DNA from: Marinobacter sp.
GTDB taxonomy: Bacteria > Pseudomonadota > Gammaproteobacteria > Pseudomonadales > Oleiphilaceae
NCBI GenBank assembly: GCA_022565395.1
Contig: JAIUMV010000012.1
Location: 61,543-125,542 of the forward strand
DNA length: 64,000 nt
Direction of reading: 5' to 3'
Positions 54,990-64,000 of the stretch are shown piece by piece (the stretch's first letter is position 1; every line of letters starts with the position of its first letter). The position numbers and the translations under genes are program-made. Below the pieces are notes generated by a model. It was not told where the DNA came from. It saw nothing but the letters and a program-made list of their open reading frames with translations, and searched no databases.

Positions 54990-56003
54990 ATGGGAAACCT
55001 GATTACAAGAAATTTCGTGACAAGCGTGGATCGCTCGCAGCGGATGGCAGGAACGCCATTTGACCCTCAAACGTCAGTCGCCACGCCACAGGGGAGTTAT
55101 GCCACGGTACACTATGGCATAATGATTCCAGGCCTTCCCGAGCCTTTTCGTTTTGTCAACGTGATAGCCCTGATTGGGCAGCCCAAGGCCAGGCTGTTCG
55201 CCAACCCCCACCTGATAAAAACCTCTGCCCGGAATACGGCTAACCTGCTAGTTGGTACGGCCGCGGCAACCCCAGATCACTTCAAGGGCTACGATGTAAA
55301 GAAGGATTGCGAGTTTGCCGCCGATGGGAGCAAACTCCGTTTTGGCAACGACTTGCTGATTGAGGGGCGCTACCCGACTTTCCATGTGCGCCGGGAGGGG
55401 CATAATTTCAACATGGTCCTGTCACTGCAGGCGACCAACAAAGTCGCTCACTTTGCTAATATGATCAGCGGCTTATATGATCACTGGTCTTTGCTTTGTC
55501 GCTATACGGGAGCGCTTGAACTGGGTGGTAAAGCCACTACGATAGACGGACTGTGTACGTTTGAATATGCTCGGGCAAAGAACGTCAATCTGCCGCTCCG
55601 CTTCTTTACGTACCACATCATCAACATTGATGAAAACACCCAGGTGTTAATGGTTGAAGTCCTCGGCCCGCTGGGCATGGAAGTACAGCGGCGGGTCTAT
55701 GTTCGTTCACTGGATAGCCATGGTGGCATCTACAGCGAGGGCTTCGACTTTACCATCCATTCCCGGGAAGAAGGAGCAGTGGTCAGTCCGAATGGCGACC
55801 GTATGCGTCTTCCCAAACGCTTCAGTTGGAGGGTGGATGGTGATGACGGCTCAGAGCTGATTTCACTGACTGGCGAGTGCAATGGTGATTTCAATTACGG
55901 AATGACTGCAGGTTATGCCGGTAGCTACCGCTATACCGGACACTTCAAGGGCAAGTCGGTTTCTGGGACGGGCTATATTGAGTATATCGACCTGAGAGGA
56001 TAA
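54990..56003 (+). CDS. Uncharacterised 337-residue protein (possibly DUF6670)
   Basis: A soluble, beta-rich protein without a signal peptide. Repeated hydrophobic/polar alternation and endings such as YRYTGHFKGKSVSGTGYIEY suggest a lipocalin-like or AttH/CrtC-like double barrel; I tentatively link it to DUF6670, unsure. The next gene, an AraC-type regulator, begins 15 bases after its stop. Confidence 0.7.
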   Translation: MGNLITRNFVTSVDRSQRMAGTPFDPQTSVATPQGSYATVHYGIMIPGLPEPFRFVNVIALIGQPKARLFANPHLIKTSARNTANLLVGTAAATPDHFKGYDVKKDCEFAADGSKLRFGNDLLIEGRYPTFHVRREGHNFNMVLSLQATNKVAHFANMISGLYDHWSLLCRYTGALELGGKATTIDGLCTFEYARAKNVNLPLRFFTYHIINIDENTQVLMVEVLGPLGMEVQRRVYVRSLDSHGGIYSEGFDFTIHSREEGAVVSPNGDRMRLPKRFSWRVDGDDGSELISLTGECNGDFNYGMTAGYAGSYRYTGHFKGKSVSGTGYIEYIDLRG

Positions 56004-56018
56004 GCGGGGCACGGGGAA

Positions 56019-57077
56019 ATGACTGCGGGGAATACAGTGCTAAGGTTTCCTGGCTACTTTATGGAGACATTCGAGTCTCTGGTCCGGGCGGGCGGCGGCG
56101 ACAGCACCGAAGTCCGCCGGGGAAGCGGATTGCCCGAACTCGGTTCGACCGAAACTTTGACCAAGGCCCAGTTTGCCGAGATGCTACGCTTGGGTGTGCG
56201 GTTCATGAATAACCGTGAGCCGCACTCTCTGCAATTGCTAAGACATATTCCACTGACGGCCCACGGCATGATAAGCGTTGCCGCAATGACCGCTGAGACT
56301 CTGGGGGCCGCCATGGACGTAGCCCTGCGTTATTTCCCCCTTATTCTGCCTACCCATGAGCTGCACAAAGTAACCGTGGGTAATTATATACAGGTGCATA
56401 TTCAGCGCCTCCATTCCCTGGGTCAGCCATACGATGAGCTGCTCACAGAGATTGTACCCAGCGATTTGTTTCAGATGATTAAATTTGCAGGAAAGAACGG
56501 GGTGGAGGCCAGGGACCTCAATTTTGGAAAGGCTATATATTTTTCTCATTCCAGCGATTTTGGGTCAGATGTTTACGAACACCATTTCAACGCCAAAGTG
56601 ACTTTCGACTGCCCTGAGAGCTACTTCGTGGTTCCCCGAAATATACTGACCATACCCTTGTTTACCCGTAACCGTAACACCCATGAGATGGCAGTATCCG
56701 CACTGGATGGGCGGCTTGCAGAAGCGTGCCAGAAACAACCTGTGTCCAGACAGGTAAGGCGTTTCATTAATGTATCAATGCTGCATCGGCAGGTGCCTGA
56801 CGCAGCCATGGTCGCGGAAGCCCTGGCGATGTCCCCCAGAACACTGACTAGACGCCTGAGCGATGAAGGCTCAAGTTTTGGGACATTGCTTGAAAGCGTG
56901 CGTGTCGAAAAGGCTGAAGGACTGCTGCTAGGTAGCAAGCGTCCTTTGGCACATATTGCAGAACAGCTAGGGTACAGTGACCTGTCGTCGTTTTCACGAG
57001 CATTCAAGCGGGTCAAAGGCGTGTCACCAAGCAAATTTCGCAGCGAATGGATGGCCTTTGAAGCTCCCACACTTTAG
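56019..57077 (+). CDS. AraC-family transcriptional regulator (OruR-like)
   Basis: A 352-residue regulator with an arabinose-binding-type N-terminal sensing domain (about 20-200, LPLTAHG-like signature IPLTAHGMISVAAM) and a C-terminal AraC HTH pair (about 245-345; AEQLGYSDLSSFSRAFKRVKG is the second helix pair). It probably controls the gene upstream. Confidence 0.88.
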   Translation: MTAGNTVLRFPGYFMETFESLVRAGGGDSTEVRRGSGLPELGSTETLTKAQFAEMLRLGVRFMNNREPHSLQLLRHIPLTAHGMISVAAMTAETLGAAMDVALRYFPLILPTHELHKVTVGNYIQVHIQRLHSLGQPYDELLTEIVPSDLFQMIKFAGKNGVEARDLNFGKAIYFSHSSDFGSDVYEHHFNAKVTFDCPESYFVVPRNILTIPLFTRNRNTHEMAVSALDGRLAEACQKQPVSRQVRRFINVSMLHRQVPDAAMVAEALAMSPRTLTRRLSDEGSSFGTLLESVRVEKAEGLLLGSKRPLAHIAEQLGYSDLSSFSRAFKRVKGVSPSKFRSEWMAFEAPTL

Positions 57078-57159
57078 CGATCACTTTCCTTAAGGATTGA
57101 GAGCAAAGAGAAAGCGTTGAGGACAGATGTCGAGCAACAGGGGGGCTTTGGCATGGCTG

Positions 57160-58113
57160 TTATCTTTTCTGCTGACCAAAGGCTCTTGCCGCCTCGAGCT
57201 CTTCAGGTGGGTAATGCTGTCGCAACAGGGCCTCAATCTGCTGGTCTTTCTCAGTCTCGTCCAGACCGGCGTTGTCTATAAACTGCTTTTCCGCCAGAAA
57301 TCGTTGGTACCGCTGCGCCCAGGCGCTTTCCATGCCTGCAAGTTCAGCCTGCGCGCCCGTCAGCCTTTCCGGCAACTCTTCCGTATTCGTGCCGCCGGCC
57401 GGGTTTCTTGCGGGGCTTTCGCCAGTGGCGGCATCAACATCATCAGTGCCGGAAAACAGCCGTTCGGCAAGCTCCGGACCGAACCAGTCATCCCGTAACT
57501 GAGACAGCCGCTGCTGAGCCTCCAGCTGACCGGCCATGGTGGTAATCGGCGCCCCTTCACTCAGCATACGGGCTTGTTCCTGCTCCAGCCGATACAGGTG
57601 TGTGATGATGAACGCCACATCGTCCGCCTCCGGCGTGAAGAGCTGGCGTTCGATCATGGCGGAAATGGTGGCCAGCTCTTCACTGCTCAAGCCTTCCGGC
57701 ATACTGGCAACAAATACATCGATCGCCGCACGCCCCTCAAGATCCAGCCGAAAGCCCGATTGAAATGACGGGTATACGGTGTTCAGGAATACACCACTCA
57801 AGCGTTCAAGCTCTGCTTCATGCAACAGGGAATCGGGCTGCGGGTTCGCATTGACTGCAACCTCTTCCATAGGCACCAAGAGATGGGGCACCACGGCGTC
57901 CCTGGCCTCTGGCCCCGCTGCCGCCGCTGATTCCTTGGGAAGTGATGTGAAAGAAGCAGCACCCTGAACCGGGGCTGTCGAAGCACTAATGGGAGCGCCC
58001 GGGCCTGCTTTGGGGGCAGCCAAAAAGTGATAGGCAAGTACAAGGCTTGTAAGCCCCAGCCCGAGCAATGCAAAGCCCAGCAGCTTTTTCTTTGAACGTA
58101 TTTCTGCCGACAT
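57160..58113 (-). CDS. Lipase chaperone (foldase, Lif/LifO family)
   Basis: A 317-residue protein: N-terminal membrane helix (11-30), an alanine/proline-rich linker, then a helical domain with EELATISAMIERQLFTPE, RLSQLRDDWFGPELAERLF and YPPEELEAARAF, which match the lipase-modulator family. Such foldases act in the periplasm and help a cognate lipase fold before type II secretion. Seven bases separate it from the PPIase gene; the lipase gene is upstream. Confidence 0.8.
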   Translation of the reverse strand: MSAEIRSKKKLLGFALLGLGLTSLVLAYHFLAAPKAGPGAPISASTAPVQGAASFTSLPKESAAAAGPEARDAVVPHLLVPMEEVAVNANPQPDSLLHEAELERLSGVFLNTVYPSFQSGFRLDLEGRAAIDVFVASMPEGLSSEELATISAMIERQLFTPEADDVAFIITHLYRLEQEQARMLSEGAPITTMAGQLEAQQRLSQLRDDWFGPELAERLFSGTDDVDAATGESPARNPAGGTNTEELPERLTGAQAELAGMESAWAQRYQRFLAEKQFIDNAGLDETEKDQQIEALLRQHYPPEELEAARAFGQQKR

Positions 58114-58120
58114 AGTCCGG

Positions 58121-58960
58121 TTACATCGTTAGCGGGTGAGTTTCTTGATCGTTGAACACAACCAACGCGCCTGCTGCGAGTTCCTCGAGCTTTTCCTCCA
58201 GTTTCAGCCGTACCAGCTCCGCTTTAATCAGCTCTCTTTCTTCTTCATAGCTTCCCTGCACCATGACCTGCTTGTCGATGACCTGAACGACTTTCCAGAC
58301 ACCGTCCTGAAAGATGGGGCTTTCCACAAACTCATTAACCCCCAACTGACGCACAATTTCATTCACCTCCGGTGAAATGTCCACATCCCGCAACCAGGGT
58401 GTCTCAATGACTTCGCTAGTGATGCCTTCACCGCTACCGGTCTTCAGGGTATTGAGCATTTCCACTGCGCGCCCCTGATCGGGCGTTTGCCAGATCATAA
58501 AGCGATATATGGCCTGCTCACTTTGCTGATCGTAAAAGTGGCGAATCTCTGAGTCATCGACTTCTATGGCGGCCATCAGCTTCTGGACGTAAAGCTGCGC
58601 GAGCAGGGTCTTCTCTGCCATCGCCATTTCGAGTTGTACCAGCTCAGTTTCATGCATGCCGATCCGGGTGGCCTGTTGTGCCAGCAACTCCGTCATGATC
58701 AGGTCATTTGCTACTTGCTGGCGATGCTGTTGAATATCAAAGCCATCATCATAGGCGAGCCTTTGCTGGCTTTCCTGCTCCCTCGACCCCAGCAGAAAAT
58801 GGTACAGATTTTTGCCTAAAGGGGTGCCATTCACGGTGGCAAAAACGTCCGCGTCGGTGGTTTTCTCCTCGCTTTGAAGGTTACTCAGATCTTCAGCCTG
58901 CATGCATCCGGTAAGAACCAGAAAGATGCCGACATACAGGATCAGGATTGTGCTTTTCAT
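58121..58960 (-). CDS. PPIase-like lipoprotein (SurA/EpsD-type)
   Basis: A 279-residue lipoprotein: lipobox LTGC (Cys19). ATVNGTPLGKNLYHFLLG and the long helical NDLIMTELLAQQATRIGM section resemble SurA/PrsA N-domains; the C-terminal 130 residues resemble a degenerate parvulin domain (EVNEIVRQLGVNEFVESPIF is the usual loop). It likely acts as a periplasmic foldase for the lipase. Confidence 0.75.
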   Translation of the reverse strand: MKSTILILYVGIFLVLTGCMQAEDLSNLQSEEKTTDADVFATVNGTPLGKNLYHFLLGSREQESQQRLAYDDGFDIQQHRQQVANDLIMTELLAQQATRIGMHETELVQLEMAMAEKTLLAQLYVQKLMAAIEVDDSEIRHFYDQQSEQAIYRFMIWQTPDQGRAVEMLNTLKTGSGEGITSEVIETPWLRDVDISPEVNEIVRQLGVNEFVESPIFQDGVWKVVQVIDKQVMVQGSYEEERELIKAELVRLKLEEKLEELAAGALVVFNDQETHPLTM

Positions 58961-59078
58961 TCATCGCCTCAGCTTGGAAATGGGGGAACCGTCCCGATAC
59001 GAAAATGAGCAAGCCAGATTGCCTGACTTGCTCACCGGTGTCCTACCTTGAGTCGCGCAGACCAGGACGCCTGGCCGC

Positions 59079-59702
59079 TTAAAGAAAGCGCCTCACGTCA
59101 TCATAGACACCTTTCCAGACCATCAGCGTCAAATGACCCACGCTGGATGTCCGGAGGCTGTTGCCACATCGTGCGCTGGTCTGAGGGATGATAATCTCAT
59201 CAACCGCCGACCACAGAGACACATCACAACCACGCCCATTCAGATCCTGCAGGAACGACGAGTTGTAGCGCATTTCAAAGCACGCGGGGCTGACACAGCC
59301 GTAGGCCCAGGAAGTGCCATTGTGGGGCGTACCAAGCGTCACAAGGCGGTTGGTGGCTGAAGAACCACCCTCAAACACGCGGTACCACCGGGAAACCAGG
59401 CCACCATTGGAGTGGGCGATGATATTGGCCCTGCGGTTGTTATGGTTGGGACGAATGTTATTGATGAAACTTCTCAGTTGTCGGGCGCTGGCTTTGTTGC
59501 TTTGGGTCAGGCTGTTATAGCCAAACTTGTACATCGCACAGGCCGGCGTGCCGTCATTTCTGAAGCGGTTGATCATGGTATCAAACTGGGATTTCCAGCC
59601 TGAATAACCGTGAATGAACACAATGGGATCTGCGTTACATGCCCTGGCAGGGCCAGCAAACAACAGGGATGCCAGCAATGCCAGCATGGTGATATTTTTC
59701 AT
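59079..59702 (-). CDS. Secreted triacylglycerol lipase (small alpha/beta lipase)
   Basis: A 207-residue extracellular enzyme. Signal peptide 1-21 (GPARA). HGYSG (31-35) is the oxyanion box, AHSNGG holds nucleophile Ser98, and VDEIIIP and SSVGHLTLM supply the acid and histidine. It is small and cysteine-containing, closer to Bacillus LipA/EstA class-2 lipases than to Pseudomonas family I.1. The ATG at 59702 has AAAGGA seven bases upstream; the frame opening at 59792 is rejected. Confidence 0.85.
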   Translation of the reverse strand: MKNITMLALLASLLFAGPARACNADPIVFIHGYSGWKSQFDTMINRFRNDGTPACAMYKFGYNSLTQSNKASARQLRSFINNIRPNHNNRRANIIAHSNGGLVSRWYRVFEGGSSATNRLVTLGTPHNGTSWAYGCVSPACFEMRYNSSFLQDLNGRGCDVSLWSAVDEIIIPQTSARCGNSLRTSSVGHLTLMVWKGVYDDVRRFL

Positions 59703-60157
59703 AGGGGTGTCCTTTGTTGTATTTATTTGGAACACTGCGTCATCGTGCACGGAATGGTATTGGGTTGCATGGACCCACTTCTGCAAAACCATTCCTGCTG
59801 ATCAAATTTAGAACAGTTATGGCAACTGCAACCATCCCCCGAATGGGGGATGCCGTCGAGAATGAGACAGGCTGCGCACTACCTCTGATCCCACACCGTC
59901 TCCCGCCGTGTAGGGCGCAGTTTTCGGTGTGCTTATGATTGTCAGGAGACATGCTGCGGTATGACGCAGGTGTATCAAAAATGCCTGCGCAGCCTGAGAT
60001 GGGGGGATTACAATGCCTGCCCCTGTTATTTCGTTATTCCCGCAACAATTTCATAACAAAACCATACTGTGCCAAGCCCCATCCCTGCATAAACTTGAGC
60101 CTGATAACGATTTTTCTCCAACAAGAAAATACCAAACTTGGTTGAGGAAGCCCCCCA
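59703..60157. other. Control region between lipase and lipoprotein genes
   Basis: A 455-base gene-free stretch between divergent genes. The only strong structure is a perfect GC-rich palindrome at 59833-59852; no convincing promoter boxes stand out. Confidence 0.55.
59833..59852. promoter_or_regulatory. Perfect palindrome upstream of lipase operon
   Basis: CATCCCCCGAATGGGGGATG: eight-base arms around GAAT, about 130 bases before the lipase ATG. No T-run, so an operator is more likely than a terminator. Confidence 0.45.
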
Positions 60158-61879
60158 ATGAAGCAACTTGTACTGTGTCTTTTCTCGCTATTGCTGTTGA
60201 CAGGATGTGGAGGCAGCAGCTCTTCAGATTCAGTTCCCACGTTTATTGTGTCCGCTAAAACGGGCCAAGGTGGGACCGTCAGCCCCTCGCAAAAAACCCT
60301 GGAAGAAGGTGGCACTGCATCTTTCACAATCACTTTGGAGCCAGGGTTTGGCATTTACGAAATCTCCGGCTGTGATGGAGAGCTGAGCGACAACACCTTC
60401 ACAGTAGCCGCAATTACCGAGGCCTGTGATATAGACATTGCTTTCGAGGTCACCCTGCCTGCGCCACAAGGCCTGACAGCCATGGCAGACGATGCCACAC
60501 TCGTATTAACTTGGGAAAGCGTAAGCGAGGCCAGTAGTTACAATCTCTTCTTCGATACCGTACCCCATATTAATCCCGCCACTTATGCGGCTAATGGTAC
60601 TGGTCAGTTAGTGCTGGATGTAACCAGCCCTCACACCCTGCCCGATTTGACCAACGGCACCGCATACTATGCAGTAGTGACCGCCGTTGCCGGAAATGCT
60701 GAAAGTGCTGCCAGCGAAGAAGTGGGCGTCATCCCAGAAGGTCTGTTTACCCCGATCGGGGGCCTTAACGATACCGGGATAGACTGGTGTCCGGATATGC
60801 ACTCCAATCATCTGGATTGCCCGGTTACAGGACTAGAAGGACAGGATGGTGATCAGGGGCGGGACGCGCAGGCCCGTGAGGGAACATTGACAAAACGGGG
60901 TAGCGGGGCCGCTGGCTTTGACTTTACCAAGCTCGATGCCGTTGGTAATGCCTTACCCGATACAGCCACGGAATGGCGCTGTGTTCGCGATAATGTGACT
61001 GGCCTGATCTGGGAGGAAAAGACAACGGATGGAGGCCCACAGGATCGTAATGCGGTATATCGACATAGCGAGCTGGCAGCCTACGTGAATACCGTCAACA
61101 ACGGGGCACTGTGCGGTGCCGATGACTGGCGCCTGCCTAGACGCTATGAGTTATTGAACATTGTTCACAATGGCCGTAACAGCCCCATGATTGACGTTGA
61201 TTTCTTTCAAAACATGCCCGACGATACCCTGCCCCGACCACATCCCTTTTGGACTGCCGATGAAAACTGGCTGGTGAGCTTTGGTAACGGCACCACGCAG
61301 CGGACGGAAAACACAATGGGATCGGATGAGCGGCTGCGCGTCAGGTTAGTTCGGGACAGTCAAGCCCCCGGTCAAGCACCGACCGTCAGTGGCAGTTGCA
61401 GTGGACAATCCAGCATCCAGCCACAGCCCTTCAGCACGCCCAGCGAAGATTTTATTGTTCACAACAATGGAACGGTGACCCACACCGTCAGCGGACTGAT
61501 GTGGATGCGTTGTCAACATGGCCAAGCATTGGATGACGGCACTTGCACGGGCCATGAAAGCAGACACACATGGGAAGATGCCTTAGCGGTAGCAAAAAGC
61601 CATAACTTCGCGGGTTATAGTGATTGGCGGTTACCCAATAAAAACGAGCTGGCGTCGATTATAGAAGAAGCATGTCGCTTCCCAAATCTGAATCATGAGA
61701 TTTTTCCGCTGCTCACCGATAGTTCTCAGGTAAATTCTTTTTGGTCATCATCGCCGGTAACAGGAAAAGTTGGGCAGCGTTGGCACGTGGACTTCAATGT
61801 CGGTGGTGAAGTTACTCACTTCAGCTCTACTAGCGATCTCTACATACGATTGGTGCGCGATACTACACAGGAACCATGA
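60158..61879 (+). CDS. Lipoprotein with fibronectin-like and two DUF1566 domains
   Basis: A 573-residue surface lipoprotein: lipobox LTGC (Cys17), a glycine/cysteine-containing beta-domain (about 25-105, with a possible C-C pair), a fibronectin type III-like domain (about 108-195, LTAMADDATLVLTWESVSEAS), then two DUF1566 (Lcl-like) domains with the repeated signature DWRLPRRYELLNI and DWRLPNKNELASI and RVRLVRDS / YIRLVRDT endings. DUF1566 proteins can bind carbohydrates or glycosaminoglycans; the role here is unknown. Confidence 0.85.
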   Translation: MKQLVLCLFSLLLLTGCGGSSSSDSVPTFIVSAKTGQGGTVSPSQKTLEEGGTASFTITLEPGFGIYEISGCDGELSDNTFTVAAITEACDIDIAFEVTLPAPQGLTAMADDATLVLTWESVSEASSYNLFFDTVPHINPATYAANGTGQLVLDVTSPHTLPDLTNGTAYYAVVTAVAGNAESAASEEVGVIPEGLFTPIGGLNDTGIDWCPDMHSNHLDCPVTGLEGQDGDQGRDAQAREGTLTKRGSGAAGFDFTKLDAVGNALPDTATEWRCVRDNVTGLIWEEKTTDGGPQDRNAVYRHSELAAYVNTVNNGALCGADDWRLPRRYELLNIVHNGRNSPMIDVDFFQNMPDDTLPRPHPFWTADENWLVSFGNGTTQRTENTMGSDERLRVRLVRDSQAPGQAPTVSGSCSGQSSIQPQPFSTPSEDFIVHNNGTVTHTVSGLMWMRCQHGQALDDGTCTGHESRHTWEDALAVAKSHNFAGYSDWRLPNKNELASIIEEACRFPNLNHEIFPLLTDSSQVNSFWSSSPVTGKVGQRWHVDFNVGGEVTHFSSTSDLYIRLVRDTTQEP

Positions 61880-61888
61880 TAAAACCTA

Positions 61889-61918
61889 TGCAGTTCCCGC
61901 TGATTGGCGGGAGCTGCA
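61889..61918 (+). terminator. Stem-loop after the DUF1566 gene
   Basis: Arms TGCAGTTCCCGC/GCGGGAGCTGCA (one G-T pair) with a six-base loop, ten bases after the stop; no T-run. Confidence 0.5.
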
Positions 61919-62035
61919 CAGTTCAGGAACTCACCAGGCTGCCAAAGCGGTTGTGCCCACACAGGCCGTGGATAAAGACCGAGATGAGATATTTGAGCGC
62001 TTAGCCGTGCCTGCCCCTTAGAGAGCACTCGACGC

Positions 62036-62995
62036 TTAACGCCGTGGCTTTTTCGCGCCTGCTGGTTTGCGGGGTGCGGGTCGACTGCCATTCGGTTTTG
62101 GTTTGGTGTGGCGTACTCCTGCGGCGGGTTTGGCGCGTGGGTTGGCTTTGCCGTTGCTCTTGCTGGCGGTTTTACCGCTGTGTTTGGGGGCGTTTTTGTC
62201 GTGTTGTTTGGCGGCTGCGGTGTTACTCGGGCGGCTGGGTTTGCGGGCGCGCGCGGGTTTGTCGGCGGTTTTGCTGGAGTTGGCCACCATGGTGTTGATT
62301 ACGTCGAGTTCGGCGCGGGTTAACTCACGCCATTGTCCAACCTTGAGCCCGGTTAGGCGTATGTTCATCAATCGCACGCGTTTTAAGCGGGTCACTTCGT
62401 AGCCAAGGTGTTCAGTCATGCGTCGAATTTGTCGGTTTAACCCCTGAGTCAGAATGATGTTGAAGGTGTTGCCGTCAACGCGTCTGATTTTGCACGGCAG
62501 TGTGCGGGTACCCAAGATCGGCACACCCGCTGCCATGCGTTGCAGAAAGGCGTCGTCAAAGGGGCGGTCGACACTTACCACGTATTCTTTCTCGTGAGCA
62601 TTGCCCGCGCGCAGTATTTTATTCACGATGTCGCCATCGTTCGTGAGCAAAATAAGCCCTTCCGAGGGTTTGTCTAAACGCCCTATCGGAAAGATGCGTT
62701 GGCGATAACGAACGGCGTCGATGATGTTGCCGGGCACGCTTTGGTCGGTGGTGCAGGTGATGCCGACCGGTTTGTTATACACCAAGTACACAGGCGCTGG
62801 TTTGGCGCGCAGTAACTTGCCGCTCACGCTCACCTCGTCGCCCGGCTGCACGCGTACACCCATCTCGGCAACGCGGCCATTCACTTTCACGCGGCGCTGT
62901 TCGATGAGTTCGTCGGCCTCGCGGCGCGAGCATATACCCGTGTCGCTGATGTATTTGTTAAGACGGATGCCGTTGTCGGTGTGTTCTGCAGACAT
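62036..62995 (-). CDS. rluF: 23S rRNA pseudouridine(2604) synthase RluF
   Basis: A 319-residue enzyme: S4 domain (RLNKYISDTGICSRREADEL, about 10-29), catalytic Asp in FPIGRLDKPSEGLILLTNDGD, and NRQIRRM. VPILGTRTLPCKIRRV is a RluF-type feature. The last 75 residues are a low-complexity, Lys/Arg/Pro/Ala-rich basic tail longer than in E. coli, likely RNA-binding. ATG 62995 is preferred over the upstream frame. Confidence 0.92.
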   Translation of the reverse strand: MSAEHTDNGIRLNKYISDTGICSRREADELIEQRRVKVNGRVAEMGVRVQPGDEVSVSGKLLRAKPAPVYLVYNKPVGITCTTDQSVPGNIIDAVRYRQRIFPIGRLDKPSEGLILLTNDGDIVNKILRAGNAHEKEYVVSVDRPFDDAFLQRMAAGVPILGTRTLPCKIRRVDGNTFNIILTQGLNRQIRRMTEHLGYEVTRLKRVRLMNIRLTGLKVGQWRELTRAELDVINTMVANSSKTADKPARARKPSRPSNTAAAKQHDKNAPKHSGKTASKSNGKANPRAKPAAGVRHTKPKPNGSRPAPRKPAGAKKPRR

Positions 62996-63231
62996 GAATT
63001 CACTCGTTAGCGCGGATCGTATGGGATGATTATGCCACACAGTTGCTATGCCTTACGGCTGTTGTGTTGTCGTTGAGTGACTGATGAATTCGTTCAGGCT
63101 TACAGTGCCTGCGCCACCCTCATTCCTGCTACTTGCCCCTTTCCTTTAACTTCCCAAGCCTAAATCTTGCGCCTGCCAAAATACTGTGCTTTTATACAGA
63201 TAAAATTGAGTCAACTCGCTGAAGGATTAGC

Positions 63232-64000
63232 ATGACCCGCCCCCGCGACCAACTGGTATCCATCACCGACACGCCTTACTACCACATTGTCTCCCGCTGT
63301 GTGCGGCGCACTTTCCTGTGTGGCTATGACCGGCAAACCGGCAAAAGCTATGAACATCGTCGGCAGTGGATTGAAGAGCGGATACGGTTGCTCTCTTCCA
63401 TTTTCACCATAGATCTGTGTGCTTATGCGGTGATGTCCAACCACTATCACCTGGTCATCAAATTGTGCCCGGAACAGGCGGAGGAGTGGAATCGGGATGA
63501 GGTACTGGAACGCTGGTGCAGCCTGTTCAAAGGGTCACGACTGGTGCAGCGCTATCTGGCGGGGGAGATGCTGGGGGACGCCGAGGACAATGCAGTAGAA
63601 GACGCCGTACAGGTATACCGCAAACGCCTGTGTAGCCTGAGCTGGTTCATGAAATGCCTGAATGAATCCATTGCCCGGGACGCCAACCGGGAAGACGCCT
63701 GCACCGGTCACTTTTATGAGGACCATCCATGGCCCTCACCCCTTCGGGGCCAGCCTTCGGCTGTTCCAATTGGATCCCTTCAAATTGGTGGGAATCAAGG
63801 TTCAAGTCTCAAGCCTTATTAACGGAGCAGGCCCTGTTAAGCTGCATGGCCTATGTGGATCTCAACCCCGTGCGCGCCGCCATGGCCGAGACACCGGAAA
63901 CCTCAGACCACACCAGCATCAAGGAACGCCTGACGCCCAGCTTCAATCTTCGGGATGCCATCCAGACCCAAAGCCAGCAAGGCTTTCTCCATCAGTTCAA
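63232..64000 (+). pseudogene. REP-associated tyrosine transposase (RAYT), interrupted
   Basis: Frame from ATG 63232 shows a Y1-type transposase of the IS200-like RAYT class: YYHIVSRCVRRTFLCGYD, and the HUH-type SNHYHLVI with two histidines. At about 63721, after GHFYE, an insertion of about 77 bases breaks the gene and shifts frame; the true continuation RFKSQALLTEQALLSCMAYV resumes at 63798 and runs off the window. RAYTs copy or move REP palindromes, four of which lie in this window. Confidence 0.85.
63721..63797 (+). repeat. Small insertion inside the RAYT gene
   Basis: About 77 bases absent from the family, with short inverted elements CCTTCGGGG/GCCTTCGG and CCAATTGGATCCC..AAATTGG. Its length is not a multiple of three. 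Origin unknown; boundaries approximate. Confidence 0.6.

Noticed and set aside
63041..63231. Intact insertion sequence around the RAYT
   Set aside because: RAYTs lack IS ends; no terminal inverted repeats or target duplication are visible.

Overview
The window looks like a chromosomal segment of a GC-rich marine, hydrocarbon- and lipid-using gammaproteobacterium (Alcanivorax/Ketobacter/Marinobacter-like; genus not established). Support: an AlkB alkane hydroxylase, an iron-containing alcohol dehydrogenase, three patatin-like lipases, a secreted lipase with its own foldase genes, potABCD, ilvD, htpG, rlmE, rlmA and rluF, and a tRNA-Asn behind a sigma70-type promoter. Coding density is high and both strands are used.

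Layout. 1-9.7 kb: partial patatin, DUF3147 protein, AmpG/RhtX-like transporter, two REP palindromes, alkB, transglutaminase-like protein, YncD-like TonB receptor, truncated YafY-type regulator and serine hydrolase. 9.7-14.1 kb: an unusual leftward locus. One intact 317-residue glycine-zipper protein is followed by a tandem array of six complete paralogous small membrane proteins and one chimaera. Nearly every copy is preceded by a leftover C-terminal tail of the large protein. I read this as a toxin plus an immunity/orphan-tail array; the function is inferred. 14.3-27.3 kb: VOC/YciI gene relics, rlmE, FAD oxidoreductase and SpoU methylase, mutarotase, redox lipoprotein, PfkB kinase ending inside a REP, potABCD, Bcr/CflA transporter. 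27.4-36.8 kb: outer-membrane protein, rlmA, hotdog and CPBP proteins, second patatin, htpG with a sigma32-type promoter, thioesterase pair, DUF599. 37-51.3 kb: SCP2-like protein/iron-ADH operon, two solute-binding proteins, tesA/ybbA/ybbP, YheT hydrolase, tRNA-Asn, third patatin, two lipoproteins, ilvD. 51.5-64 kb: small secreted and membrane proteins, quinone-reductase-like enzyme, an unknown protein/AraC pair, a lipase-PPIase-foldase operon, a DUF1566 lipoprotein, rluF, and a REP-associated transposase (RAYT) broken by a small insertion and cut by the window end.

How it fits together: AlkB and the iron alcohol dehydrogenase are consecutive steps of alkane oxidation. The lipase operon and patatins point to lipid breakdown. 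The REP palindromes and the RAYT form a domesticated repeat system. A second dispersed motif with core TGCCTGTCCC marks several rearranged junctions, notably inside the toxin/immunity array. All assignments come from reading sequence and recalled family features; no database search was run.
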